From Candidatus Heimdallarchaeota archaeon (lineage in GTDB: Archaea; Asgardarchaeota; Heimdallarchaeia; Heimdallarchaeales; Kariarchaeaceae): a DNA stretch of 64,000 nt. Below, in pieces: positions 17,904 through 26,353 of the stretch (its first letter is position 1; the number at the start of each line of letters is the position of its first letter). The translations under genes were made by a program, and so were the position numbers. A model generated the notes under the pieces. That model searched no databases. It saw only the letters and a program-made list of their open reading frames with translations, and had not been told where the DNA came from. The DNA lies in contig JADCLS010000014.1 of assembly GCA_026702845.1 (NCBI GenBank), positions 102,956-166,955 of the forward strand. The letters are read 5' to 3'.

Positions 17904-19565
17904 ATGAATCGATGGAAAACTGTCGCTTTAATTTTCATTCTAGTACTAAGTCCACAAACTGCAACTATGATGGGTTGGCAATGGTCTAGTATGGAAGTCA
18001 TCGCAAATAATGATGAGCATGCAAATTATCCTTCTATGGCTATTGATGATGGTGGGAATATACATGCTGTTTGGACATCAGTTAATGACGATTTTGATAT
18101 TTTCTATAGTATGTGGATTAGTAAATTTCAAACATGGTCTAGCGCTTTGGTTGTGTCAACAGAGAGTACGGGGGCATCATTAGCTCCTGCAGTTGCTGTA
18201 GATATTGGGGGAAATGTACATGTTGTTTGGACTGATACTACAGATTATTTAGGATCAGGTACTGATCAGGACCTATTTTATAAAAAGTACAATACAAATA
18301 CTGATACATGGGGAACCACAGAGATTATATTTGATGCTAGAACTGGTGTCGCTGGAACTGCGGAAATCGCAAGTGATAGGTGGGGAAACGTCTATATTAC
18401 TTGGGCTGATACTTCAGATTATAATGGAGCTGGAACGGACACTGATGTGTTTCTTCAGAAATGGGTGTACGAGACTCAAAGTTGGGATGATATACTGGTT
18501 GTTTCTTCTGAAAGGACAGGCAGTTCATATAATCAAAAGATGTCCATAGATCAACTTGGCAATGTACATATTGTTTGGAAGGATGTCTCAGATATACTTG
18601 GAGCATCCACTGATGATGATGTATTTTACAAATTCTATGATGCACGCTCACAGGCATTAAGTGGTGTTCAGCTAGTATCAGATGAAAGCACAGGTCTTGT
18701 GGAAGGTGTGGATATTGAAGCTGATATTAATAATAATCTGCATGTAGTTTGGAATGATTATACTGATATTTATAGTGCTGGAACTGATTCAGATATATTT
18801 TATAGAGAGTACTCGTTTGAAGATCAAAGATGGGGTCCCTTGGATATAATATCAACCGAAATTTCAGGTACTTCACTAGATCCAACTATCACCAGCAATT
18901 CTTTGGGAGATGTTATTGTTTGTTGGCAAGAAAATTCTAATTATCTAGGCGCAGGTACTGATTGGGATATATTCGCTAAAACAAAGAAAAATACTGAAGC
19001 TTATTGGGGTATAGCTACATCTGTTCTTACAACAAATGATGGACATTCGACCGGTCCAAAATTACTTGTAGATCAATCTGATTTTGTTCATCTTATCTTT
19101 GAAGATGGAAGTGATTATGATTCATCAGGAACGGACACAGATATCTTTCATATGTGGTATGGTGGATATCCTGATTCTCCAATTTTGAATGAAATATCAA
19201 TTGAAATCCAACACCAACTAGTAGATCTCACCTGGTCATCGTCATATGCTGCATCAACATACCACGTTTATAGGGAAGATTCGCCAATCCATGAAATTAA
19301 AGACCTATCCCCCATAATTGAAACTAAGAATACATACTATGTAGATGAACCAGATGAGGAAGGTGTGTATTACTATGCAATAGCCGCGGTTAATCAAGCT
19401 GGATACGCACTTTCCAATAATATCATAGTAGTTATAGGCAATTTACCTGGATCTGATAAGACTAATGCGATTGATTCAATTATCGAGCATGAAGCAACAA
19501 TTCCAGCTGCAATAGGTTCAATAATCGTTATTATCATTGCTGTGGTAGTGATCAAAAAAAGATAG
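17904..19565 (+). CDS. Secreted beta-propeller/FN3 surface protein, C-terminally anchored
   Basis: A 553-residue protein with a signal peptide (Val-Ala-Leu-Ile-Phe-Ile-Leu-Val-Leu) is followed by about seven repeats of about 55 residues. Each has the pattern Gly-Asn-x-His-x-Val-Trp-x-Asp, then Asp-Tyr-x-Gly-x-Gly-Thr-Asp-x-Asp-x-Phe-Tyr, as in sialidase/BNR-like propellers. Around residues 420-510 there is a fibronectin type III-like domain (Val-Asp-Leu-Thr-Trp-Ser; His-Val-Tyr-Arg-Glu-Asp). A C-terminal hydrophobic helix ends in Ile-Lys-Lys-Arg. Catalytic sialidase residues are not evident, so binding or display is more likely than hydrolysis. It acts at the cell surface. Confidence 0.75.
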   Translation: MNRWKTVALIFILVLSPQTATMMGWQWSSMEVIANNDEHANYPSMAIDDGGNIHAVWTSVNDDFDIFYSMWISKFQTWSSALVVSTESTGASLAPAVAVDIGGNVHVVWTDTTDYLGSGTDQDLFYKKYNTNTDTWGTTEIIFDARTGVAGTAEIASDRWGNVYITWADTSDYNGAGTDTDVFLQKWVYETQSWDDILVVSSERTGSSYNQKMSIDQLGNVHIVWKDVSDILGASTDDDVFYKFYDARSQALSGVQLVSDESTGLVEGVDIEADINNNLHVVWNDYTDIYSAGTDSDIFYREYSFEDQRWGPLDIISTEISGTSLDPTITSNSLGDVIVCWQENSNYLGAGTDWDIFAKTKKNTEAYWGIATSVLTTNDGHSTGPKLLVDQSDFVHLIFEDGSDYDSSGTDTDIFHMWYGGYPDSPILNEISIEIQHQLVDLTWSSSYAASTYHVYREDSPIHEIKDLSPIIETKNTYYVDEPDEEGVYYYAIAAVNQAGYALSNNIIVVIGNLPGSDKTNAIDSIIEHEATIPAAIGSIIVIIIAVVVIKKR

Positions 19566-19615
19566 CTTATCTCAATTTGTTCATAAGTTCACATAAGACA
19601 AATAATTATTAAATT

Positions 19616-20308
19616 ATGACACGTACTTCTTCAATCAACATGTTTGAACATAATAACATCAAAATCAAATGGTTGGGCCATGATAGCTTTCTCATTACTG
19701 CAAAGGGCAAGAATATCTATCTAGACCCTTATAAAATTGAAGATCAAGAATTACCTAAAGCAGATATTATTATTACATCTCATGAGCATTTTGATCATTG
19801 TAATCCTGATTCCATTAATAGTATAAGCAACGAATCAACCATTCTTATCGGTCCTACGAGTACTAAAGCACAACTTGAAGGAATTGGAAAGAAGAAAGAA
19901 GTAAAAGAATTTAATGTAGGTGATCTACTTGAGGTACACGGGATTAAAGTATCTAATATCCCAGCATATAATATTCACAGATACAGAGATCCTGAAAAGA
20001 AACAAGTATTTCATCCCAAAGAACAAGGACATATCGCACCAATCTTGAATATTGATGGAACTACAATCTATCATGCAGGAGATACTGATAAAACTCCAGA
20101 AATGGATGGATTAAAGCCCACTATTGCATTAATTCCTGTGAGTGGCACCTATGTTATGGATGTACCTGAAGCTATAGAGGCAGCTCTAGCAATTGATGCT
20201 GAAATAACAATCCCCATGCATGTAGGAAGGGGAATTGGAACACTAGAGATGGCTAAAGAATTTAAGGAAAAAATGCCAGAAAAGCGTATAGAAGTATTAG
20301 ATATGTGA
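19616..20308 (+). CDS. Metallo-beta-lactamase-fold metal-dependent hydrolase (UlaG-like/UPF0173)
   Basis: The 230-residue protein carries the family's zinc motif His56-x-His58-x-Asp60-His61 (Ser-His-Glu-His-Phe-Asp-His). Further metal ligands are in His-Ala-Gly-Asp-Thr-Asp near residue 153 and Pro-Met-His-Val-Gly-Arg near residue 200. The opening strand with Trp-Leu-Gly-His-Asp-Ser-Phe and length place it with the UlaG/UPF0173 branch of cytoplasmic hydrolases, whose substrates are mostly unknown. It may start at the Met at 19640 instead of 19616. It is the next gene after the propeller, 50 bp away, but with its own AT-rich upstream region. Confidence 0.85.
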   Translation: MTRTSSINMFEHNNIKIKWLGHDSFLITAKGKNIYLDPYKIEDQELPKADIIITSHEHFDHCNPDSINSISNESTILIGPTSTKAQLEGIGKKKEVKEFNVGDLLEVHGIKVSNIPAYNIHRYRDPEKKQVFHPKEQGHIAPILNIDGTTIYHAGDTDKTPEMDGLKPTIALIPVSGTYVMDVPEAIEAALAIDAEITIPMHVGRGIGTLEMAKEFKEKMPEKRIEVLDM

Positions 20309-20370
20309 TTAATTAATAAATGCCAGTATTCTGCAAATAACAGGCATTGAATAGATATTTACAGATTAGA

Positions 20371-20378
20371 TTTATATT
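20371..20378 (+). promoter_or_regulatory. TATA box for the frameshifted membrane-protein gene
   Basis: TTTATATT is centred about 27 bases before the ATG at 20402. It supports that ATG as the true leaderless start of the interrupted gene, and argues against translation beginning only at 20683. Confidence 0.5.
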
Positions 20379-20401
20379 GGTGATTTTTTTAAATCAAAAA
20401 T

Positions 20402-21078
20402 ATGCAAAGGACACAACAGTATACTCCAATTGGTCAAGCAGGGATTGCAGTTGCAATTGCGATAATTCTCACCCTTAGCCTCTTTGGTTATGCGTTTTTT
20501 ATCAAGAAGACCCCAAAACAACTAATTTTGCTGTAACATTAAATTATGGATTATCGCATGATCAGGAAATTGAAAGGGTTGAGATAGCATCTCTTTTAGA
20601 ATTTAATTTTGGAGCCTTACCGAATATAGTATTACACTTCTTCTTTGTTCAAGAAAAGCCAACTGGATTTCAAATAGATGAAATGGATTTTGATATGTTG
20701 AAAGAAAGAGCATTAATTGATCAAGTAGTGACTGGAGATTCAATAACGATCACTGCAGATGATTATCTAAATAATTACCATGGCGTTTTTTGGGTCACTT
20801 CAATTGCAAATGAATTAAAGGGATCAACTTTTGAATCATCGTATACGATTGAGAGATCAAAATTATATCAAAGATCAGGTGCATTTATTGTAAGTATAGC
20901 CTTATATCTCATAGCTTTGGCACTTCTTCTTATTCCTGCACAAAAACCATTGAAAACGTGGTGGCAAACAAGGAAAATCAAGGAAGAGATAGGACAGGAT
21001 AAAATAAGTGATTATGATAGGCAACACAAGGATGTCTTCGAAAGTGTATTCCCAACTAAGAAAAAAGATGAGAATTAA
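20402..21078 (+). pseudogene. Two-TM membrane protein gene interrupted by a frameshift
   Basis: From the ATG at 20402 a frame runs 44 codons, encoding a polar start and a membrane helix (Ile-Ala-Val-Ala-Ile-Ala-Ile-Ile-Leu), and stops at 20536. A second frame, shifted by -1, is open from 20479 through 21078. It encodes an extracytoplasmic domain, a second membrane helix (Ile-Ala-Leu-Tyr-Leu-Ile-Ala-Leu-Ala-Leu-Leu-Leu) and a charged Lys/Asp/Glu tail. Joined, they give a protein of about 225 residues. The shift must lie in 20479-20533, where a T6 run (about 20493-20499) and CCCCAAAA occur. One missing base would explain it, either a sequencing error, a real mutation or programmed -1 frameshifting. 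The intact-looking 3' frame can also be called as a CDS from the ATG at 20683. No family recognised. Confidence 0.6.
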
Positions 21079-21147
21079 GCCATATTTATCCAATATCGAG
21101 TAGATAAATCAATGGTGTTAAAATATTTAGGGTAAAATGTACCACTC

Positions 21148-21843
21148 ATGAGTTCGTTAAGTACAAAAAATCAGATTGCAATACTGTTACGACTTGCCTT
21201 CCTACCACCGATTACTGTCTTATTCTTGCACGTGCCAGCTGGTGATTACAAATGGTTGGATGCTTGGTTATTTATTATTGCACTAGAAATAATTTCAGTA
21301 TCTGCAACTATTTGGTTGATGAAAAGCAATCCTGAGCTGATTGAAGAAAGACTAAAAGGTAATTTTCAAAAAGGTCAAAATAAACGTGATACAGGAATAA
21401 TTCTTATACTATCTCTATTCATGTTAGCAATATTTCCAGTTGCAGGTTGGGATTACCGAAATAATTTTCTGATGTTAGGCTTGCCATTCAAAATTATAGG
21501 CTGGGTATTATTATTTCTTTCACTTCTTGTTCTTAAAAATGTGATGCAAACAAATACCTATCTCTCTCGTTCCATTATTATTCAAGAAGAACGAAAACAT
21601 AAAGTTATCGATTCAGGCCCATATAGTGTTGTAAGGCACCCAATGTACTCTGCTGTGGTTATAATGACAGTTGCCATTTCATTGCTACTAGGTTCTGCTC
21701 TATCTCTTATCCCTGGAATCATCTCATTAATTTTCCTCTATATTAGGGCAATATCAGAGGAAAAATTACTTGAAGAACAACTTGATGGGTACAAATCATA
21801 TAAGGACAAAGTTAGAAAAAGAATTGTTCCCTATCTTCTTTAA
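21148..21843 (+). CDS. Isoprenylcysteine carboxyl methyltransferase-family membrane protein
   Basis: A 231-residue membrane protein with about five hydrophobic helices. Near its C-terminus is the ICMT/PEMT signature: Gly-Pro-Tyr-Ser-Val-Val-Arg-His-Pro-Met-Tyr, then a hydrophobic helix, Ile-Ser-Glu-Glu-Lys-Leu-Leu-Glu-Glu-Gln and Tyr-Lys-Ser-Tyr. These residues bind S-adenosylmethionine and the substrate in the family. Eukaryotic ICMT methylates prenylated cysteines of small GTPases, but prokaryotic relatives have mostly unknown lipid or protein substrates. The GTPase-like protein at 22005 follows on the same strand, but it has no CaaX-like C-terminus, so a link is not supported. Confidence 0.75.
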   Translation: MSSLSTKNQIAILLRLAFLPPITVLFLHVPAGDYKWLDAWLFIIALEIISVSATIWLMKSNPELIEERLKGNFQKGQNKRDTGIILILSLFMLAIFPVAGWDYRNNFLMLGLPFKIIGWVLLFLSLLVLKNVMQTNTYLSRSIIIQEERKHKVIDSGPYSVVRHPMYSAVVIMTVAISLLLGSALSLIPGIISLIFLYIRAISEEKLLEEQLDGYKSYKDKVRKRIVPYLL

Positions 21844-22004
21844 AGTAGAATAATGACATATTCTAAATATGAAATATAAAAACCGCATTTATTATAAGTT
21901 GGAATAAATATAAAGAATATTTATTATTTTTTTAACTTCTTTTGGCCTTAAAAAAAGATAGATATTTATGTAGAGAATGATATATGTTATACTAGATACC
22001 AAGT

Positions 22005-22589
22005 ATGATAGATAATCGTCTCGATTCTGGTAACATTTTTCATTCTCTCCTATCCATACCTAAGATTATGATTATAGGTCCTAATGATTGTGTTAGAATT
22101 ACTAAACAGCTTTTTTTTAGAGATGATGATTTTTATCATCCTCGCTATCGCACACAACTATTGAACATTTCGACGATTCCACTTTTGAGATTTTCTAATT
22201 CCCTGCAAGATGGAAGTGTACAATTAATTGATGTTAAATTCAATTCCATGCCAATTAATTCCGAAATTGCGACTGTACTAAATTATTATTATACAGTGGC
22301 AGATCTATACCTAGTTGCATTTAATCGATCAAATGGTTCAATATTGCAATTGTATGCAATGCTTTCTTATATCTCTTCTTTGTTAGAAACCCAGAAGGTC
22401 ACTAAAGGAATTATCTTACTTGAATATTTAGAAAAGGAGGATGAAATAATCAGTGATTCAGTAATAGTTGAATTATTTAGAGAATTTCCTATACAGGTTT
22501 TATCATACCATACTATTAAGAATAGTGACCAAAACTCAATTGAGACATTCAAATCAGCATTATTAGGGCATATTATCCATCACTTCTGA
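22005..22589 (+). CDS. Degenerate small GTPase-like protein (pseudo-GTPase)
   Basis: The order of strands and helices in this 194-residue protein follows a Ras-like G domain, but the nucleotide motifs are missing. The P-loop position reads Ile-Ile-Gly-Pro-Asn-Asp-Cys-Val-Arg-Ile-Thr (residues 24-33), without Gly-Lys-Thr/Ser. The Asp-x-x-Gly position reads Leu-Ile-Asp-Val-Lys-Phe. Next comes Thr-Val-Ala-Asp-Leu-Tyr-Leu-Val-Ala-Phe-Asn-Arg-Ser, matching the strand after switch II. The Asn-Lys-x-Asp position reads Leu-Leu-Glu-Tyr-Leu-Glu-Lys-Glu-Asp. A final strand and amphipathic helix complete the fold. It probably cannot bind GTP in the usual way and may be a structural partner of active GTPases, which Asgard archaea have in large numbers. 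The call rests on pattern matching by eye. Confidence 0.45.
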   Translation: MIDNRLDSGNIFHSLLSIPKIMIIGPNDCVRITKQLFFRDDDFYHPRYRTQLLNISTIPLLRFSNSLQDGSVQLIDVKFNSMPINSEIATVLNYYYTVADLYLVAFNRSNGSILQLYAMLSYISSLLETQKVTKGIILLEYLEKEDEIISDSVIVELFREFPIQVLSYHTIKNSDQNSIETFKSALLGHIIHHF

Positions 22590-23395
22590 ATAAAGAACTC
22601 ATATTTCTAAGCATAATTGAAAAATAAAAAAATATTTACAGCACTCAATTTTGAAAATTAATGCTAAATCAAAATAATTAATTATATGCTTCGAATATTA
22701 TTCCCCCATTTAGGCCGTATTACAAAAATTTGAACGAAACAGTGTATTTTTATGATAAACCTAGTAAAATCATTCGCATATGCAAATTGAATTTTTTTGT
22801 ACGAATATTGTACCAAAATCAATTACATTAATTGTACATCTGATTAATATATATTGGTATATCCACATCAGTTGTTATACATAATAATTTACTCAACCCT
22901 CACTTGCGAAATTTTGAATATTTTAATTGAATTTGGCTGTTCCAATAATAATTTGTTGTTTATAGTTTAAAATTCATAAAATAGAATTACAATATTTGTA
23001 AATAAATTCAAATAATATGTCTAGCTGTTTTATAGATTAGTGCACTATTGCTCCTTACAGTATTCTATTATAAGGTATAAGTTTTCTAGTATAAATAAAA
23101 ATGCAATTTCTTTTCTCGAAATAAATTATATGTTCAATAATTAATTAAAATATTAAGAATTTTACATCATAATATTTTAAAAACAAATTAATAGAAAATT
23201 GTAAAAAAAATGTATTTTTTTTTATATCTTGATTGATTTACAATGCAAGAGATATAAATTAGTAAGCAGTTGTTTTTATAGACATATAGGTAATTCGTAT
23301 ATTCGAGTAAATATTGGATCAAAGTTAAACAGGTGATCCATATTTCTCATTTTAATCAGATATGAATTATTCTATTCCCCCCGAGGAAAAAAACA
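22590..23395. other. Long AT-rich intergenic region, no gene seen
   Basis: About 800 bp of very low G+C with dense stops in all frames. I saw no tRNA-like fold, long repeat or credible short gene. The end carries CCCCCCGAGG just before the ATG at 23396, whose GAGG is a likely ribosome binding site. The rest may hold the promoter of the redox pair that follows, but TATA-like strings are too common here to choose one. Confidence 0.5.
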
Positions 23396-24259
23396 ATGCA
23401 AAAAGGTAGATTACTCCCACTGATGATGATGTTTATGCTCATTGTCAGTTTAAATCAGGTCTCCGCGGCACCGAATACATTCATTGCCTCCAATGGAGAT
23501 ATTGATATGACTGATGGACTTATTGATGAGGCATGGAATAATGTTACTACTGATTTTTATTCTGATGTCACAGCCATTAATGGTTTCATGAAATTCATGA
23601 GAAATGAATCTCACATATTCATGCTCATGAGAACAAGTAGTTCCTTCACCTGGGTAGCCCTAGAATTTGAGGGAACTGACACAGCAATGGCATCCGGACA
23701 TGATGGATGGGAATTTGAAATTGGATCAGATACCGTTACGGCTAAAGATCTCTCATACACTGGTACGAATAGTCCTCCTGACGATACTGTAAATGATCTT
23801 ACTATTGAGTATGTCTTTGGTACAGATTATGTAGATATTGAGGTTATGAGACCAATAAATGGATCAGGTACTGAGGATATTACTTTCTATAATGATACCA
23901 CAATAACATTCTTCCTTGCCACAAATGTAAATCACTTCTCCAGTACAGGTACAATATATAATCTGTATAATATTTTCTATATTCTAGAAGAAGGAGAGGA
24001 AGCGCCTGTAAGTGTACCAGATATTGTTATACCAGTTGTTGTTGCAATAGATTGGGAAACTATTAAACAGAATACATTAATGTATGCAGTTATTGCAGGT
24101 CTTGGATTTATGATAGTACATTTATTCATACGTACTGTGATTAAGCCACTGAAACACCCCTCACGTATCGTCAAGGGTGAGTTCAAACCACCATCCTTTA
24201 AAGAAAGGATGAATCAAATCAAATCAGGAGATATTAATTATGACCACAAAGAATACTGA
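23396..24259 (+). CDS. DOMON-like secreted domain with C-terminal membrane anchor (redox partner)
   Basis: A 287-residue protein has a signal peptide (Leu-Leu-Pro-Leu-Met-Met-Met-Phe, cleavage near Val-Ser-Ala). A beta-rich ectodomain of about 180 residues follows, with Ile-Asp-Glu-Ala-Trp-Asn-Asn-Val near the start and an Ala-Ser-Gly-His-Asp-Gly-Trp-Glu-Phe motif. This resembles DOMON/CBM9-like or ethylbenzene dehydrogenase-type haem domains. A membrane helix lies near residues 222-242, then a basic cytoplasmic tail. DOMON domains bind haem or sugars and pass electrons to cytochrome b partners. The cytochrome b gene starts inside its last codons (20-bp overlap), strong evidence that they work as one complex. 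Confidence 0.65.
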   Translation: MQKGRLLPLMMMFMLIVSLNQVSAAPNTFIASNGDIDMTDGLIDEAWNNVTTDFYSDVTAINGFMKFMRNESHIFMLMRTSSSFTWVALEFEGTDTAMASGHDGWEFEIGSDTVTAKDLSYTGTNSPPDDTVNDLTIEYVFGTDYVDIEVMRPINGSGTEDITFYNDTTITFFLATNVNHFSSTGTIYNLYNIFYILEEGEEAPVSVPDIVIPVVVAIDWETIKQNTLMYAVIAGLGFMIVHLFIRTVIKPLKHPSRIVKGEFKPPSFKERMNQIKSGDINYDHKEY

Positions 24260-25049
24260 AGAAGGCGAATTTTTCATTGCACATAGATACTCTATGGGCC
24301 ATGTTATCCAACACTGGGGCAATTTACTAGCCATGATGATACTAATGTTTACAGGTATAGAGATTGCGTTTGGTGATTTTGTAATCGGTGATTATGGGTC
24401 TACTTCTGACTTTCACATATATGTGGGATATTTCCTTGCATTCTGGAGTGTAGGGTTATATCTCTTCCTTGTGATTAAAGATAAGAAATTTAAGGAGATT
24501 ATTCCTACACCAAGAGATTTCCTAGATCTATTTCTCATAATTGGCTGTGGTATTGGTATACTCAAGGATTGTGATATGTATCCCTATTATGACTACTACA
24601 ATCCTGAAAAGGGTAAGTACTATATGAAGTACCATCCAACACAAAAGGTTCTTGCATTTGTTAATCTCATTGCACTCTTTGGTATTGGAATTACTGGATT
24701 TGCATTGTACAATGAACTACATCCAGATGAATTATTCCTTGCGACCCTAAGTGATAACTTGATCTCTCCCATTGTAGGTGCATTAGCATTCATCAACCCT
24801 ATAGTTAGTAATTGGATCGAGTTCAAGATAAATACAAGAATTATCCATTATTTCTTCTTTATTTATTTCCTTGTTTCATCAGCAACTCATGGATACTTCT
24901 CCCTGCTCCCACAGAACAGGTCAAGACTTGTTGCTATGATTAAAGGAACTGAGAAGGTGCCCATTCATGGTGATACCTTAGAAGTAACCAACAAGAATAA
25001 GAAAAAATTCAATGAAGAAGCCAACACTGAAAAGAAAGAAGCTGAATAA
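24240..25049 (+). CDS. Cytochrome b561-type membrane protein
   Basis: The 269-residue protein has about five membrane helices and histidines placed for haem ligation: His21 and His25 just before helix 1, His59 before helix 2, and two His residues at the start and end of the last helix (Ile-Ile-His-Tyr-Phe; Ala-Thr-His-Gly-Tyr). The layout resembles the di-haem cytochrome b subunits of formate dehydrogenase and Ni/Fe hydrogenase. The tail is charged and cytoplasmic. CAGGAG lies 9 bases before the ATG. With the overlapping DOMON-like gene it probably moves electrons between the quinone pool and an external partner. No catalytic subunit is nearby, so the partner enzyme is unknown. Confidence 0.75.
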   Translation: MTTKNTEEGEFFIAHRYSMGHVIQHWGNLLAMMILMFTGIEIAFGDFVIGDYGSTSDFHIYVGYFLAFWSVGLYLFLVIKDKKFKEIIPTPRDFLDLFLIIGCGIGILKDCDMYPYYDYYNPEKGKYYMKYHPTQKVLAFVNLIALFGIGITGFALYNELHPDELFLATLSDNLISPIVGALAFINPIVSNWIEFKINTRIIHYFFFIYFLVSSATHGYFSLLPQNRSRLVAMIKGTEKVPIHGDTLEVTNKNKKKFNEEANTEKKEAE

Positions 25050-25177
25050 ATCAATTAGTTCTTATTGAATTATTTTCCCAAATATATCAAAATAGTTGAA
25101 ATATTTTTCACTTAATTTTCAAAAATCATAATCTACATAGTGTAATTGAAATATATTTGATTAATAATATATATAGC

Positions 25178-26353
25178 ATGAACTCAATTCTTGACTTTAG
25201 TATATATGATGCGACTCTTACTAATCACTTAAGTAAAGAAGAGAGCTCAATTCTTGCTAGAAATATTGATAGAGATTTGCTTGTCCCCGGATATTCCTTC
25301 CTAATAATTATTGACCTTGAAAATATTACTTTGACTGAGCTATACAAATTCCTATATATGGTCCATCTTCATCGGAATGAGAATCATTACAATATCCAAG
25401 TATTAATTGATAAATCTTCAGGAAGAATCAATTTGGAGGAGTACCAACTTACAGAAAGTATGAGAATTTTAGAGAGTATGGTAATTGAGTTCAATATTTC
25501 ACCAGAGGATATTAGAATTATTGACCTGGATAATTATTATGATCGTATTAGCAGAAAAGATATATATTCCAAATTAGCTAATAGTGAATACAGTGGATAT
25601 ACTCATGGTTGTGTTAATTCAGCACTCATAGTTTCTATTATGATAAACTATGATATTATTGATCATGTGGATTGCATTATTATTAGTTCTACTGAATTCG
25701 ATCTGTATAGTACAATATTTGAAAATATTAGGAAAAAATTAAAACATAATACTCCACAAATTTTGGTACTCCCAGAGGTGAAACCTCTAGATCTTGCATT
25801 ATTATCAGAGAACAATATTAAAAGCACGTTGAAACGATCCAAAATATTAGGTTCAGACCTAATAAAGCTTGATAGGCTTATTCTACAAGTCTTTTTAAAA
25901 TTAGTTAACAATAATAAATTAATTAATTTACGTGAAGCATTTACCCAAGAGTTAATAGCTATTGAACCTAATGAGGATGTATCTTACAAGTTGAGAATAA
26001 ATTATCTTGCTGAATCAATAGAAATTCTGTTTCAATATCTATCTGAATCCCTTAATTTATCTAATAAACCTGATGTAATTGATTTACCAGGAACACGAGA
26101 AATATTTGATGCCTTACGACATGAATTAAGATATTCTCTATTCAAGATAATCTTATCTGAACCAAAAGAAGTTGAATATTCGGATCTAGTAAAGAAGATT
26201 AATGAGATCAAGGGATTTTCAGAATTAGATCCGTCAACCATATCTAAAGCAGTAAAAAAACTTGAAGATGCCAAACTAATTGGAACAAGGAGTGACGGGC
26301 CAAGGAAAAAATATCTGCGAGCGTTAGCAAAATCGTATAATTTTTCAGTATAA
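25178..26353 (+). CDS. Degenerate class I aminoacyl-tRNA synthetase-like protein fused to a winged helix
   Basis: The ATG at 25178 (Met-Asn-Ser-Ile-Leu) is preferred over the TTG at 25157. The first 290 of 391 residues follow the layout of archaeal TyrRS/TrpRS catalytic domains: a strand at Tyr-Ser-Phe-Leu-Ile-Ile-Ile-Asp, a helix, a strand Ile-Gln-Val-Leu-Ile-Asp, a long helix, Ile-Arg-Ile-Ile-Asp-Leu-Asp, then helices with Cys-Ile-Ile-Ile-Ser-Ser-Thr-Glu-Phe-Asp and an Ala-Phe-Thr-Gln-Glu-Leu segment. The His-Ile-Gly-His and Lys-Met-Ser-Lys-Ser catalytic motifs are absent. The last 85 residues are a winged helix (Asp-Pro-Ser-Thr-Ile-Ser-Lys-Ala-Val-Lys-Lys-Leu-Glu). It may sense an amino acid or nucleotide and regulate transcription. 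The fold match is by eye. It is convergent with the kinase gene (9-bp overlap). Confidence 0.45.
   Translation: MNSILDFSIYDATLTNHLSKEESSILARNIDRDLLVPGYSFLIIIDLENITLTELYKFLYMVHLHRNENHYNIQVLIDKSSGRINLEEYQLTESMRILESMVIEFNISPEDIRIIDLDNYYDRISRKDIYSKLANSEYSGYTHGCVNSALIVSIMINYDIIDHVDCIIISSTEFDLYSTIFENIRKKLKHNTPQILVLPEVKPLDLALLSENNIKSTLKRSKILGSDLIKLDRLILQVFLKLVNNNKLINLREAFTQELIAIEPNEDVSYKLRINYLAESIEILFQYLSESLNLSNKPDVIDLPGTREIFDALRHELRYSLFKIILSEPKEVEYSDLVKKINEIKGFSELDPSTISKAVKKLEDAKLIGTRSDGPRKKYLRALAKSYNFSV

Noticed and set aside
21148..22589. ICMT-like methyltransferase acting on the neighbouring GTPase-like protein
   Set aside because: The GTPase-like protein ends in His-His-Phe with no prenylation-type Cys, so the substrate link is not supported.
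22590..23395. Possible RNA gene or origin in the AT-rich gap
   Set aside because: No stem-rich or conserved motif could be seen; low G+C alone is typical of intergenic DNA here.
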